The position numbers were made by a program, and so were the translations under genes. From the NCBI RefSeq assembly GCF_012986595.1, contig NZ_JAAQYM010000002.1, positions 558,001 to 622,000 on the forward strand: a stretch of 64,000 bases of DNA, in the 5' to 3' direction. This DNA comes from Pseudomonas koreensis (GTDB taxonomy: Bacteria; Pseudomonadota; Gammaproteobacteria; Pseudomonadales; Pseudomonadaceae). The notes under the pieces were generated by a model. It worked only from the letters and a program-made list of their open reading frames with translations. It was not told where the DNA came from and ran no database searches. This document shows positions 7,887 to 18,783 of the stretch, one piece after another (the stretch's first letter is position 1; each line of letters starts with the position of its first letter).

Positions 7887-9317
7887 TCAAAGATTCAAAC
7901 GTTTGCGCAATGCCTCGACATAATTTTGCCACTCATTGAGCACTTGATTCTGTATCGGCGTAGCACTAAGCGCCCATTGCTGCGCGGCCTCGGCAAAAGA
8001 TTCCAAGGTATTAGGCGCGCCCATTTGCGGCTCGGACAAACGCTGCTGGCAGAATATTCTCCAGCGTTCTTGCTCTGCAGAATTCAACGTATCGGGAAAG
8101 TTGCGTGCGCGATATCGAAAGAGTAATTCAGGCAAACGTTCATCATCGAACGGCCATTGCTCTTGCGCTAATTGCGCCGGATCCGCCGCTCTCACTTGCT
8201 CGCATAGACGCCGATCGCGATCACCGATAAATCCATCGTACAACTGCTGTTCCGGGTCTTCACTCGGGGTGAAATCTTCGCTGGCATAAATCGCCGCAAC
8301 TTTATCTTTCCAAACTTGTTGTGCGTCACTTAGCCGCAGTGCACGCGCCTGATAGAGCGCCATGTCCAGACCCAGGCGTTGCTGATCGTCGGCACGCAAT
8401 ACCGACAACGGCGCCACCACCGGGCAGCGATTGATGTGAATCAGTTTGAGCGGCACCGGCAATTCACCCTCGGCCAACTCATCGCGACGGGTGTAAAGAC
8501 GCTGACGCAGGGTTTGCGCGTCCAGATCCAGCAAGCCTTGCGGATCAAGGTGCAGGTCGCAGACGATCAACGCATTGCGATTGCGCGGATGCCAGGCTAA
8601 TGGCAACACCACCCCCACATAGTGCCGCGCTGCGGAAAAGCGTCCGGAGATATGCACCAGCGGCTGCAACAGGCGAATCTGATCCATGACCTTCTGCTTG
8701 CTGCGCAGTTGAAACAGCCAGTCATACAACTTCGGCTGTTTTTCCCGGATCAGCCGCGCCAGAGCGATGGTTGCGCGCACGTCCGACAGCGCTTCGTGGG
8801 CATGCCCATGGTCGATGTTGTTGGCGGCGGTCAGGCGTTCGAGCTTGAGGGTGACCTTGCCTTCGGCATCGGTCGGCCACACCAGACCATCGGGGCGCAA
8901 CGCATAGGCGGCGCGCACCACATCGATCAAGTCCCAGCGACTGTTGCCGCCCTGCCACTCGCGGGCGTACGGGTCGAAGAAGTTGCGATAGAGGCTGTAA
9001 CGGGTCATCTCGTCGTCGAAACGCAGGGTGTTGTAGCCCGCGCCGCAGGTGCCAGGCGCGGCCAGTTGCGCGTGCACTCGGGTCATGAAATCGGCTTCGC
9101 TCAAACCCTGTTCGGTAAGCCGGCTCGGGGTGATGCCAGTGATCGCACACGCTGCCGGGTGCGGCAGGATGTCTTCGCTGGGCTGGCAGTAGAGGTTGAC
9201 CGGTTCGTCGATTTCATTGAGGTCATGGTCGGTGCGAATCCCGGCAACCTGCAGCGGACGATCGTTGCGGGGATTGATGCCGGTGGTTTCGTAGTCGTAC
9301 CAAAAAATTGAAGTCAC
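7887..9317 (-). CDS. sbcB: Exodeoxyribonuclease I
   Basis: The 476-residue protein is a DEDDh 3'-5' exonuclease specific for single-stranded DNA, acting in mismatch repair and recombination. The Exo I motif FWYDYETTGINP opens the protein, followed by ITGITP, and HGHAHEALSDVRAT carries the late catalytic His/Asp. The C-terminal SH3-like and helical domains follow. Translation begins at GTG 9317, with AGGAA 7 bases upstream, and the length equals that of E. coli SbcB. It converges with mvaT on a shared terminator. Confidence 0.96.
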   Translation of the reverse strand: MTSIFWYDYETTGINPRNDRPLQVAGIRTDHDLNEIDEPVNLYCQPSEDILPHPAACAITGITPSRLTEQGLSEADFMTRVHAQLAAPGTCGAGYNTLRFDDEMTRYSLYRNFFDPYAREWQGGNSRWDLIDVVRAAYALRPDGLVWPTDAEGKVTLKLERLTAANNIDHGHAHEALSDVRATIALARLIREKQPKLYDWLFQLRSKQKVMDQIRLLQPLVHISGRFSAARHYVGVVLPLAWHPRNRNALIVCDLHLDPQGLLDLDAQTLRQRLYTRRDELAEGELPVPLKLIHINRCPVVAPLSVLRADDQQRLGLDMALYQARALRLSDAQQVWKDKVAAIYASEDFTPSEDPEQQLYDGFIGDRDRRLCEQVRAADPAQLAQEQWPFDDERLPELLFRYRARNFPDTLNSAEQERWRIFCQQRLSEPQMGAPNTLESFAEAAQQWALSATPIQNQVLNEWQNYVEALRKRLNL

Positions 9318-9498
9318 GGGCGGTTCCTGAACTGAAGATCGGCGAAGTCTAGGCGTTGAACCGGCATTGCGGCCAGCGCTGTGTCATTCAACCACCGCGC
9401 GCCACACGATGTGCAATACATAGTTATGTCGTTTTCCCCCAAGAGGCTGCTAGCATCGGACAGACCTCGCCTCCCGATCCGGCCCCATCAGGTAGCCC

Positions 9499-10224
9499 AT
9501 GCTCGAGAACACAGCACCGCCACGGAAAGCACCGCTGAACCCGCCACTCGATACCCGCCATCAAGTGGAAACCCCGGAGGGCATCGACCTGCCGTTGCGC
9601 CCGGCCGGTCTGATGGTGCGCACCCTGGCCTTCAGCATCGACCTGGGCATTCGCGGCGCCATCCTCGGCGTGTTGTTCCTGGCATTGGCGTTTCTCGGCC
9701 AGCTCGGCATGGGCCTCGGTTCGCTGCTGCTGTTTGCCGTCAGCTGGTGGTACATGGTGCTGTTCGAAGTGCTGCGCCAGGGCCGTTCGCCGGGCAAGCA
9801 ATGGATGGGCCTGCGGGTGATCCACGATAACGGCACCCCCATCGGCTGGTCAGCCTCGCTGCTGCGCAACCTGTTGCGCTTCGTCGATCTGCTGCCGTTC
9901 GGCTATTGCCTCGGCGCCATCAGTTGCCTGCAACATCCGACCTTCAAACGCCTGGGCGACATCGCCGCCGGTACCCTGGTGGTCTACAGCGAACGCCCCC
10001 TGCTGCGTCCGCAATTACCCGACGCCCAGCCGCGCAGCGCGCCGGTGCCACTCAACCTCAGCGAGCAACGCGCGCTGCTCGCCTTCGCCGAACGCCAGAC
10101 AGACCTGTCACCGGCGCGGGTCAATGAGCTGGCCGCCCTGCTGGCCCAGCCGCTGCACATCTCGGCGCCCAAAGCGGTCAGCGAACTCAACGGCATCGCC
10201 CGCGGCTTGTTGGGTCCGACATGA
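9499..10224 (+). CDS. RDD-family membrane protein, first gene of MoxR operon
   Basis: This 241-residue protein carries an RDD domain at about 30-165 with three hydrophobic spans, beginning LRPAGLMVRTLAFSIDLG, where the signature arginine and aspartate sit. The C-terminal 75 residues are soluble. RDD proteins are poorly understood; some transport ions. It begins a six-gene run in which each stop overlaps the next start, so all six products are probably made together. Function is inferred only from this context. Confidence 0.85.
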   Translation: MLENTAPPRKAPLNPPLDTRHQVETPEGIDLPLRPAGLMVRTLAFSIDLGIRGAILGVLFLALAFLGQLGMGLGSLLLFAVSWWYMVLFEVLRQGRSPGKQWMGLRVIHDNGTPIGWSASLLRNLLRFVDLLPFGYCLGAISCLQHPTFKRLGDIAAGTLVVYSERPLLRPQLPDAQPRSAPVPLNLSEQRALLAFAERQTDLSPARVNELAALLAQPLHISAPKAVSELNGIARGLLGPT

Positions 10225-11198
10225 AACAGAGTCTTTTCGAAGCCCGCCACAAGGCCGAATGGGAGCGCTTCACGCTGGCCCTCGAACGCCTCGAACACGG
10301 CAAGGACACTTCGCAGGTGGCCAGTTTTCCCAAGGCTTATCGACGTCTGTGCCAGCATCTGGCGCTGGCGCAGGAACGTGGCTACAGCAGTTTTCTGATC
10401 GATTCGCTGCAACAACAGGTGTTGCGCGGCCACCAGCAGCTGTATCGGCATCGCAGTCGATTCGGCGCCAACCTGCTGGGTTTCATCCTCGCCGACTTCC
10501 CCCGCCGGGTACGCGCCGAATGGCCCTTCGTGCTGGCCGCCGCGCTGTTGTTTTTCGGCAGCCTGATCGGCTTTGCGCTGCTGGTGTACAGCTATCCCGA
10601 GCTGATCTACAACCTGATCCCCGCCGAACAGGTGCGCGAGATGCAGAGCATGTACGACCCGGTGGCCGGCCACCTCGGACGCTCCGCCGAACGTGCCGCC
10701 AGCGAAGACTGGGTGATGTTCGGTTACTACGTGATGCACAACATCGGCATCGCCTTCCAGACCTTCGCCAGTGGCTTGCTGCTGGGAGTGGGCAGTGGGT
10801 TTTTCCTGTTCTACAACGGCTTGATCATCGGCGCGGTGGCCGGGCACCTGAGCGAAATCGGTTTCGGTCAGACGTTCTGGTCGTTCGTGATCGGCCACGG
10901 CGCGTTCGAGCTGACCGCGATTGCCCTGGCCGGCGCCGCGGGCCTGAAACTGGGCTGGGCGGTGATTGCACCGGGACGACTGACGCGTGGCGAAGCGCTG
11001 GTGGAAGCGGCGCGCAAGAGCGTCCTGCTGGTGTGCGGAGTCATGCTTTTACTGTTGATCGCCGCCTTCGTCGAAGCCTATTGGTCATCGAAAACCAGCG
11101 TCACCCCGCAGACCAAATACCTGGTCGGTGCGGCGCTGTGGGCAGCGGTGGCGGCGTACTTGCTGCTCGCCGGAAGGACCCGCCATGCGCCTGAGTGA
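10221..11198 (+). CDS. SpoIIM-family (stage II sporulation protein M-like) membrane protein
   Basis: The 325-residue protein has a soluble N-terminus of about 95 residues and then five or so membrane spans, ending near the C-terminus. It belongs to the SpoIIM superfamily (DUF95), whose Bacillus founder works in engulfment; in non-sporulating Proteobacteria the role is unknown. ATG 10221 overlaps the RDD gene stop in ATGA. Its constant pairing with RDD, MoxR and DUF58 genes suggests one membrane complex. Confidence 0.87.
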   Translation: MKQSLFEARHKAEWERFTLALERLEHGKDTSQVASFPKAYRRLCQHLALAQERGYSSFLIDSLQQQVLRGHQQLYRHRSRFGANLLGFILADFPRRVRAEWPFVLAAALLFFGSLIGFALLVYSYPELIYNLIPAEQVREMQSMYDPVAGHLGRSAERAASEDWVMFGYYVMHNIGIAFQTFASGLLLGVGSGFFLFYNGLIIGAVAGHLSEIGFGQTFWSFVIGHGAFELTAIALAGAAGLKLGWAVIAPGRLTRGEALVEAARKSVLLVCGVMLLLLIAAFVEAYWSSKTSVTPQTKYLVGAALWAAVAAYLLLAGRTRHAPE

Positions 11199-12732
11199 CG
11201 CCACCGTCGCAATCCGCCCGCGCAGCACCTGGGAAGCCATGGACCTGGGCGTGCTCATGAGCCAGCAGCACCGACGCCTGCTGATGACCAGTTGGGCCAT
11301 CGTCACCCTGCCGCTGTTCGCCCTGCTGACGTTATTGCTGTGGGATTCGCCGTCGCTGGCCGTGTTCATTTTCTGGTGGCTGAAACCGGCGTACGAACGC
11401 CTGCCGCTGTACATCCTGTCCAAGGCCCTGTTCGGCGAAACACCGACCCTGAAACAGGCCTTGCGCGAATTTCCCCGGTTGCTCAAACCGCAACTGCTGG
11501 CCAGCCTGACCTGGCGTCGCCTGAGCCTGAGCCGCAGCTTCCTGCTGCCGGTGCTGCAACTCGAAGGCCTGGACGGCACGGCCCGCCAACAACGCTTGCA
11601 GGTGCTGCTGCAACGTAATGCCGGCGCCGCGCAATGGCTGACGATCATCGGCGTGCACCTGGAGACCGCGCTGTGGATCGGCCTGATGGTGCTGTTCTAC
11701 ATGCTGCTGCCGCAGCAGATCGAAACCGACTGGGACTGGCAGTCATTGATCCTCGACGCCGATCACCATTGGCGCTGGCTGGAGCACCTGACCAATGCCT
11801 TCTATGCGCTGGTGCTGGTGGTCTGGGAACCGGTGTATGTCGCCTGCGGTTTCAGCCTGTATCTAAACCGGCGCACCACCCTCGAAGCGTGGGACATCGA
11901 GCTGGTGTTCCGCCGTTTGCGCCAGCGCCTGAAATGCAGCGCCCTCGGTCTGTTGCTCGCCCTCTGCCTGTTGCTGCCAGCGCTGCCACCGGTTTGGGCT
12001 GCGGCCGATCCCGCCAGCGCACCGGAGGCGCCACGTCTGCTGCAGCAACCGCTGACCAGCCAGGCCGCGCACGACAGCATCAAGGCGTTACTGGAACAAC
12101 CACCGTTCAAGAACAAAGAAAGCGTGACCCGTTATCGCTTCGGCGACGACCCGGCCGCCCCGGCCGAAACCAGGCCCGGTGAGGCGCCGCAATGGCTGAA
12201 AACCCTGCTCGGCTGGCTCGACGGGCAACGTTTCAATGCGCTGGCCAGCCTGATTGAGGTGCTGCTGTGGGGCGCACTGATCGCCGCTGTCGGCTGGCTG
12301 ATCTGGCACTATCGCGAATTCCTGCGCACTTTCGTCAGCCGCCGGGCAAAACTGCCCGCTCGCGTCAGGCCAGCCGCGCCGCAGCAAGCGTTCGGCCTGG
12401 ACCTGACCCCGCAAAGCCTGCCCGACGACATCGCCGCCAGCGCCGAACAACTCTGGCACACCCAGCCACGCGCCGCGCTGGGTCTGCTCTATCGCGGCTT
12501 GCTCAGCCGCCTGCTGCACGACTTTGACCTGACCTTGAAGCCCGCCGACACCGAGCACCAGGTGCTGCTGCGGGTCGAGCAATTACAGCGCCCCGAACTG
12601 CTGAGCTTCAGCCGCGCGCTGACGCTGCACTGGCAGAACATGGCCTACGGTCATCGCGTACCGGCGGCGCATCTGCAACAGGAGCTGTGTGACGGCTGGC
12701 GTGCCCTGTTCGGCCAGGGAGCGCGCCCTTGA
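11185..12732 (+). CDS. Membrane protein with C-terminal DUF4129
   Basis: The 515-residue protein starts at ATG 11185, inside the end of the SpoIIM gene, which gives a 14-base overlap. Several membrane spans fill the first 300 residues, and a large periplasmic stretch follows LLPALPPVWAAADP. One more span (LIEVLLWGALIAAVGWLIW) precedes a cytoplasmic C-terminal domain of the DUF4129 type (AALGLLYRGLLSRLLHDFDL), a fold often fused to transglutaminase-like proteins. Its function is unknown; it sits in the middle of the coupled operon. Confidence 0.82.
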   Translation: MRLSDATVAIRPRSTWEAMDLGVLMSQQHRRLLMTSWAIVTLPLFALLTLLLWDSPSLAVFIFWWLKPAYERLPLYILSKALFGETPTLKQALREFPRLLKPQLLASLTWRRLSLSRSFLLPVLQLEGLDGTARQQRLQVLLQRNAGAAQWLTIIGVHLETALWIGLMVLFYMLLPQQIETDWDWQSLILDADHHWRWLEHLTNAFYALVLVVWEPVYVACGFSLYLNRRTTLEAWDIELVFRRLRQRLKCSALGLLLALCLLLPALPPVWAAADPASAPEAPRLLQQPLTSQAAHDSIKALLEQPPFKNKESVTRYRFGDDPAAPAETRPGEAPQWLKTLLGWLDGQRFNALASLIEVLLWGALIAAVGWLIWHYREFLRTFVSRRAKLPARVRPAAPQQAFGLDLTPQSLPDDIAASAEQLWHTQPRAALGLLYRGLLSRLLHDFDLTLKPADTEHQVLLRVEQLQRPELLSFSRALTLHWQNMAYGHRVPAAHLQQELCDGWRALFGQGARP

Positions 12733-13888
12733 ACCGGCGCAACGCGTGGTTGATCGGCGGGCTGCTCGTCGCCCTGCTCGCAGCGTTGAGCCTCTATCTG
12801 TACTTCAAGGCCAGGCCCTATCAGGAAGTGATCGACCACGGCCCCTCGCCGCCCGCCCAGGCCAACCCGTATCTGGCGGCGGAAATGTTCCTGCGCGAGC
12901 GCGGCCTCACCGTCAGCCATGCCGAAACCCTGGCGGTGCTGCCCGACATCGATCCGCGCCGGCACACCCTGCTGTTGTTCGGCGAGCGCTCGCGGATGAC
13001 GCCGCGACAGGTCGATCAGGTGCTGAACTGGGCCCGCGCCGGCGGACGTCTGGTGTTCGTCGCCGAAGCCCTGTGGGATAAACAGGCCGGACAGAGCGAT
13101 GACCTGTTGCTCGACCGAGTGCAGTTGCACCAGTCCCTGAGCAAAAACCTCAAGGGGCCGCCGGCAGAACTGGCCGATGATCCGTACCCAGACCTGACCA
13201 AGCTGTACCTGGAAGATGAGGACGCCCCGGCCTACGCCGGCTTCGACACCGCGTTTCATCTGGAAGACCCGAAGAATCTCGCGCAAGCCTGGGCCAACAG
13301 CGCCAAGGCCACGCACATGATGCAACTGGCCTACGGCCTCGGCTCCATTACCGTGGTCACCGATGCCGAGCTGTGGAAGACCCCGTCCATCAGTCAACAC
13401 GACAACGCCTGGCTGCTCTGGTACCTGAGCGCCGACACCGACGTCACGCTGGTTTTCAGCACGGAACACGACAGTCTGCCAGCCCTGCTCTGGCGTTATT
13501 TCCCGCAAGCCATCGTTGCCCTGCTGGCGCTGATTGCCCTGGGCTTGTGGCACGTCGGTGTACGCCATGGACCACTGCTCGCGCCCGCCCCACGTGCTCG
13601 CCGGCAGTTGCAGGAACACCTGCGCGCCAGCGCCGATTTCATCCTGCGCCACAACGGCCAGCACCTGCTGTTGCAAGCCCTGCAACAGGACGTGCTACGC
13701 CGTGCCCGACGACGCCATCCCGGCTTCGACCAGTTGAACGTGGCCGAACAATGGCTGGTGCTGTCGCGCCTGACCCGACAGCCGACCCGCGCCATCAGCC
13801 AGGCCCTGAGCCCGGTGCCGAAACAGCGCATGAGCAGCGCTGATTTCAGCCGCCAGGTGGCCCACCTGCAAACCTTGAGGAACACGCT

Positions 13889-13892
<4 letters not shown>
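12729..13892 (+). CDS. DUF4350 domain protein
   Basis: The 387-residue protein starts at TTG 12729, overlapping the upstream stop by four bases. A first membrane span (WLIGGLLVALLAALSLYLYF) is followed by a periplasmic DUF4350 domain of about 220 residues resembling the GATase-like/ABC-2 accessory fold. A second span (AIVALLALIALGLWHVGV) leads to a cytoplasmic tail. The biochemical role is unknown. Such proteins are usual partners of MoxR ATPases and DUF58 proteins. Confidence 0.82.
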
Positions 13893-14886
<994 letters not shown>

Positions 14887-14890
<4 letters not shown>

Positions 14891-16218
14891 AACCGTCCCG
14901 CCTGCTGCTGATCTGGCTGGCCGTTCTGCTGGCCATCGGCACACTGCTGGGCACCGTGCAGGCACTCGACGTGCCGACACCCGCCAGCCTGTCGGCGATC
15001 AGTTGGGGCTTGCTGCTGGCGCTGCTGGTGCTGGCCCTGCTCGACGCCATTCGCCTGCAGCGCCTGCCCTCGCCCCGGGTGCATCGGCAGATGCCCGGCA
15101 GTCTGGCACTGGGTCGCTGGAGCGAAGTACGGCTGCAGGTCAGTCATGACTTCCGTGAGCCGATCACCCTGGCGATGTTCGATCACGTGCCACAGGGGCT
15201 GACCTTCGACAACCTGCCGCTGTCGGTCGCGCTGGAACCCGGCCAGTTCAGCGAAGTGGGCTATCGCCTGCGCCCGCTCAGTCGCGGTCACTTCAGCTTC
15301 GCCCAGTGTGAAATCAACCTGCCCAGCCCGCTGGGTCTGTGGTCAGGTAAACGCCTGCTCGACGTACCCGCACAAACCCGTGTCTACCCGGACTTCGCGC
15401 GCCTGTACGGCGGTGAACTGCTGGCGGTGGACAACTGGCTGAGCCAGCTCGGTGTGCGCCAGCGCCAACGGCGCGGGCAAGGCCAGGAGTTTCATCAACT
15501 GCGCGAATTTCGCGAAGGCGACAGCTTGCGCCAGATCGACTGGAAAGCCACCGCCCGCCAGCGCACACCGATCGCCCGGGAATACGAAGACGAGCGCGAC
15601 CAGCAAATCATCTTCATGCTCGACTGTGGCCGGCGCATGCGCAGCCAGGATGGCGAGCTGTCGCATTTCGACCATGCGCTGAATGCCTGCCTGCTGCTGA
15701 GCTATGTCGCCTTGCGTCAGGGCGATGCCGTGGGATTGAGTACATTTGCAGACGATCAACCGCGATATCTGGCTCCGGTAAAAGGCAGCGGGCAACTCAA
15801 CGTCCTGCTCAACACGGTCTACGATCTGGCGAGTAGCCAACGTCCGGCGGACTATCAGGCAGCCATTCGGCAACTACTGACACGTCAGAAACGACGGGCA
15901 CTGGTCATCCTTATGACCAACCTGCAGGATGAGGACCATGGCGAACTGACCAACGCAGTCCAATACCTGAGCCGCCAGCATCAAGTGCTAGTGGTCAGCC
16001 TGCGTGAAGAAACGCTCGACCAAATGCGCCAAGACTCGGTACAAACCCTTCCTGAAGCATTGGCCTATTGCGGCGCAGTGGATTACCTAAACGCTAGGGC
16101 CGAACTGAATGAGCGCCTGATTGCTCATGGCACACCTGTGTTGGATGTCCCTACCAGTAAGCTAAACACTGAACTAGTATCAATGTACTTAAGCTGGAAG
16201 AAAGCTGGAGCCCTATAG
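14887..16218 (+). CDS. DUF58 (VWA-like) protein, last gene of MoxR operon
   Basis: The 443-residue protein begins at GTG 14887. Two membrane spans lie at about 5-24 and 38-55, followed by a beta-rich region and the DUF58 core (EFREGDSLRQIDWKATAR). The MIDAS-like segment FMLDCGRRMRS lacks a full DxSxS metal site. DUF58 proteins are the usual VWA partners of MoxR ATPases. From about 16070 the codons change: CTA, TTA and AGG appear, which are scarce upstream, and the sequence becomes AT-richer toward the stop, as if the 3' end adjoins a recombined segment. Confidence 0.9.
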
Positions 16219-16445
16219 ACGTTGTAGATTTCACGCTGGCGGGGTGTTTCAAATTGGCAAGCGGGTGTAGATTTCTTAATAGGAAATACCGCTGATACAA
16301 GGGCTTTTCCATTGATCGGTATCTCACTCCACTTATTTAAAGGAGTGCCAGTCCGCTCCTTGAAGCGGCCCATCCCGCGCTATCGGATTGCCCGCTAAAT
16401 TTTCCCATGCAGCCATGCTCGAAGCCTCTCGAACGGAGTCGAAGA

Positions 16446-16661
16446 ATGCCCACTAAATATTCATTATCTGATGTGTTGGAAAGGATTTATCAGAATCAGC
16501 TTGGGCTGGAGGCAGCCCTAATGGAGCTAACACTCCAGGTCGAAGAAAGTGGGTTTACCGAGACCGGAGAAAACGTCCGCTCTGCGCTTTTTGTCATTGG
16601 AGAAAATGCCGGCTATATCAAGCAGGGCTTGGCGAAACTCAGAGCAAAGGAAACGGACTAG
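16446..16661 (+). CDS. Small conserved Pseudomonas protein, 71 aa
   Basis: The reading frame starts at ATG 16446, with GGAGTCGAAG upstream. The product begins MPTKYSLSDVLERIYQNQ and looks fully alpha-helical, with no signal or membrane segment. I recall similar small hypothetical proteins scattered in Pseudomonas accessory regions but know of no function. It lies in a lower-GC patch between the MoxR operon and a DUF6124 gene. A longer frame starting at 16407 is less likely because no ribosome site precedes it. Confidence 0.65.
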   Translation: MPTKYSLSDVLERIYQNQLGLEAALMELTLQVEESGFTETGENVRSALFVIGENAGYIKQGLAKLRAKETD

Positions 16662-17150
16662 GCCTCAAAAACTCAATGAATTTTGTCGACCGCTTTGGTG
16701 TTATCCACAGGGTGATTATCGAAGCGATTTGACGATTGAAACACCTTCCAACACCCCACCTAAAATCCCCCCCGTCTCATATCGAAATGAAACAGATGGA
16801 TGCGTACGGCTACACATATCCGTCATCCGAATGAAGTCTTCCCCAAATCTAGGAATTTAGGCTACACGACGTGGCGCCTTTGCCTACGAACACACCAGAA
16901 TGCTCTGTCTTGTACGCATTGGTGAGGCTCCGTAACTTGATCTTGGCCGCTGACGATCAGCGGTCGAAATTAATTGTCCGGGGCAATGTCGAGGCAGTAG
17001 CTTCAGTCAGGCTAGTAACATTTTAGCTGTTAGCAGGACGTCTCTAGGTGAGCCGAACAGCTCACCTCCCCCCCGGCCGAATAACCTCTTCATAGCAGTT
17101 TCCATTCGCGTTCACCCGAACTGGAAGCCAAGCAAAAAGGATATAAAGCC
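16662..17150. other. Low-GC non-coding stretch with two hairpins
   Basis: I see no convincing gene in these 489 bases. They contain one perfect DnaA-box sequence TTATCCACA at 16701-16709, a hairpin CCGCTGA/TCAGCGG near 16947-16966, and a second hairpin GGTGAGC/GCTCACC near 17048-17067 followed by a C run instead of Ts. Base composition is visibly AT-richer than neighbouring genes, suggesting acquired or decayed DNA. Confidence 0.5.
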
Positions 17151-17522
17151 ATGAACAGTACAACATCAAATCCTCCAGAATCTGACGCGACTTCCAGCTG
17201 TCTCCCCCCTGATTCAGAGAGGTTTCAGGAAGCCGCAGAACGCGCCCTCGACCACTACCTTAAACCCAAATCGCCCTCACGCAATTCCGTGGATCGCGGC
17301 ATGCAGATGTTCGTTGTCGCCCCCGACCTCAACCCCGAAGCCATCGCCATCCAGACCTACGAAACCTTCTCGTCGGTAAGCATTCTGCTGCTGGATCTGG
17401 CGGACAGCCTGGAAGACAAACCACGGCATCTGGCGATGGCGATCTATCAGTTGAGCGAGATGGGTTTGTTGCTGGCGGAGAAGACACTGGACAGTGAGCG
17501 GGCGATTGCCTTGAAGGCTTGA
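17151..17522 (+). CDS. DUF6124 family protein
   Basis: The 123-residue protein resembles the Pseudomonas DUF6124 family: a variable N-terminus with NPPES, the segment AAERALDHYLKPKSP, and then a helical part ending with AIYQLSEMGLLLAEK. AAGGAT lies about 11 bases before the ATG. Proteins of this family are common in fluorescent pseudomonads, often in several copies per genome, and have no known role. It is predicted cytoplasmic. It stands alone between the low-GC patch and a REP doublet. Confidence 0.75.
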   Translation: MNSTTSNPPESDATSSCLPPDSERFQEAAERALDHYLKPKSPSRNSVDRGMQMFVVAPDLNPEAIAIQTYETFSSVSILLLDLADSLEDKPRHLAMAIYQLSEMGLLLAEKTLDSERAIALKA

Positions 17523-17526
17523 AGAT

Positions 17527-17606
17527 CAAAAGATCGCCGCCTGCGGCAGCTCCTGCAGGAAAATGGCATTCCCACTGTAGGAGCTGCCGCAGGCGGCGAT
17601 CTTTGG
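17527..17606. repeat. REP doublet, family A (GCGGCGATC variant)
   Basis: Inverted units read AGATCGCCGCCTGCGGCAG and its complement. The core carries GCC in place of GCA in both arms, a compensating change that keeps the stem paired. Confidence 0.85.
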
Positions 17607-17617
17607 TTTTGGCTGTA

Positions 17618-17977
17618 TCAGGCGGACGCCGGCAGGGGCTGAAAACTGAAGTACTGCTTCAACGCCTGCACCAGTTGCGCATATTCCGGCGGCGGGCGTT
17701 GCAGGCTGAAGCCGGCGTCGTAGTGCATCGGGGTCGCGTCTTCATGGCACCACAGGCAGTACGCAGTCAGGTCGATGACCTGCTGGCAGCCATCGCCGAA
17801 CGGGATTTTGAGACGCAGGCTGAAATCGACACCGGTCATCATCGGCAACTGGCTGATGAGCATCAGCCCGTCTTCGGACACATTGCCCAGAAAACCGATG
17901 GGTTTGTCGGTGACGCTGTTGAACACCCTGAGGAAGTACGGCAACTGGTGCCGTTCGATTCGTCGGTCGGTAAACAT
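17618..17977 (-). CDS. PilZ-domain c-di-GMP receptor protein
   Basis: The 119-residue protein starts at ATG 17977 (MFTDRRIERH); upstream in-frame codons to 18100 look untranslated. It is a single PilZ domain with the c-di-GMP-binding RxxxR element in DRRIERH and the second element NVSEDG (N/DxSxxG). It is predicted to be a soluble small receptor that relays c-di-GMP levels to an unknown partner. I recall PA4324 as the PilZ protein at the matching position in PAO1. A diguanylate cyclase and bifA lie in the same window, but not in one operon with it. Confidence 0.85.
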   Translation of the reverse strand: MFTDRRIERHQLPYFLRVFNSVTDKPIGFLGNVSEDGLMLISQLPMMTGVDFSLRLKIPFGDGCQQVIDLTAYCLWCHEDATPMHYDAGFSLQRPPPEYAQLVQALKQYFSFQPLPASA

Positions 17978-18207
17978 GCGAGGTACGCCATGCAAGGCTC
18001 CATTACAGAGCCGCACCTTTGCTTCGGAACACGCCTGTGTCTCAGGCACGCTCTCCCCGCTTCCGGTGGCATGGTCGCCAATACGCCATCGCCTCAACAT
18101 CGACCAGTCGCAGGTGTTGCCCCATGTTTAGAGGCCAGACTCTAAACCGGATCACTGGACTATAGCTCAACCTGTACAGTCAGCCAGCGTTTGTATGACA
18201 CCCGACA

Positions 18208-18594
18208 TCAAAAGCGTTGCGGACTCGGCACCGCCGCCGCACTGCGCGTCGGGTAATGGCCCAGGCTCTGCAAGGTTTCCAGGCGCGCACGGGCGCGGAA
18301 GGCATATTCGCTGTTGGGGTACGAGGCGATGATGAACTGGTAGGTCTGGGCCGCGTCGATGTACATCTTTTGCCGTTCCAGGCACTGACCGCGCATCATC
18401 GACACTTCCGGCCACACATAAGGACGGGCGCGGCTGTCGCGCTCGACCTTGGACAGTTCGAGCATCACTTGCTCGCAATTGCCTCGGTCATAGGCGCTGT
18501 AGGCGTTGTTCAAATGATGGTTCATCGCCCAACGGGTACATCCCGTGGCAGCGAGGGCGCTGAGGGCAAGGGCGGCAATGGGCAACAATCGCAT
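18208..18594 (-). CDS. TPR-type outer-membrane lipoprotein
   Basis: The 128-residue precursor has a lipoprotein signal ending AATGC, with Cys19 as the likely lipidation site, and a good AGGAGA ribosome site. The mature part contains a pair of helical repeats (YDRGNCEQVMLELSKVE and DAAQTYQFIIASYPNSEYAFRA) resembling tetratricopeptide repeats, as in YfgL/BamD-like scaffold lipoproteins. No enzyme motif is present. It is divergent from pyruvate kinase; function unknown. Confidence 0.8.
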   Translation of the reverse strand: MRLLPIAALALSALAATGCTRWAMNHHLNNAYSAYDRGNCEQVMLELSKVERDSRARPYVWPEVSMMRGQCLERQKMYIDAAQTYQFIIASYPNSEYAFRARARLETLQSLGHYPTRSAAAVPSPQRF

Positions 18595-18783
18595 GAGGGT
18601 TCTCCTGTCTTGAGCAGTGTATCGACCCGGAGCCGAAAATCTTCAGAACCGATTGCGCCGATTGTCGTGTTCAAAAAAAGAATGCATTAACGAAGCTCTT
18701 CACAAAAAGTAGTGCAAACGAACAATGACTACACCCGTCGAGCATAGTAGCCTCTGCTAGCGCTTGAACTCAGGAGTCTTTGC

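Noticed and set aside
16125..16373. 82-codon minus-strand frame in the DUF58/AT-rich boundary
   Set aside because: Overlaps the DUF58 3' end, has no ribosome site and no conserved feature I can see.
16549..16860. 103-codon plus-strand frame overlapping the 71-aa gene
   Set aside because: Shares most of its length with the 71-aa gene in another frame and has no start signal of its own.
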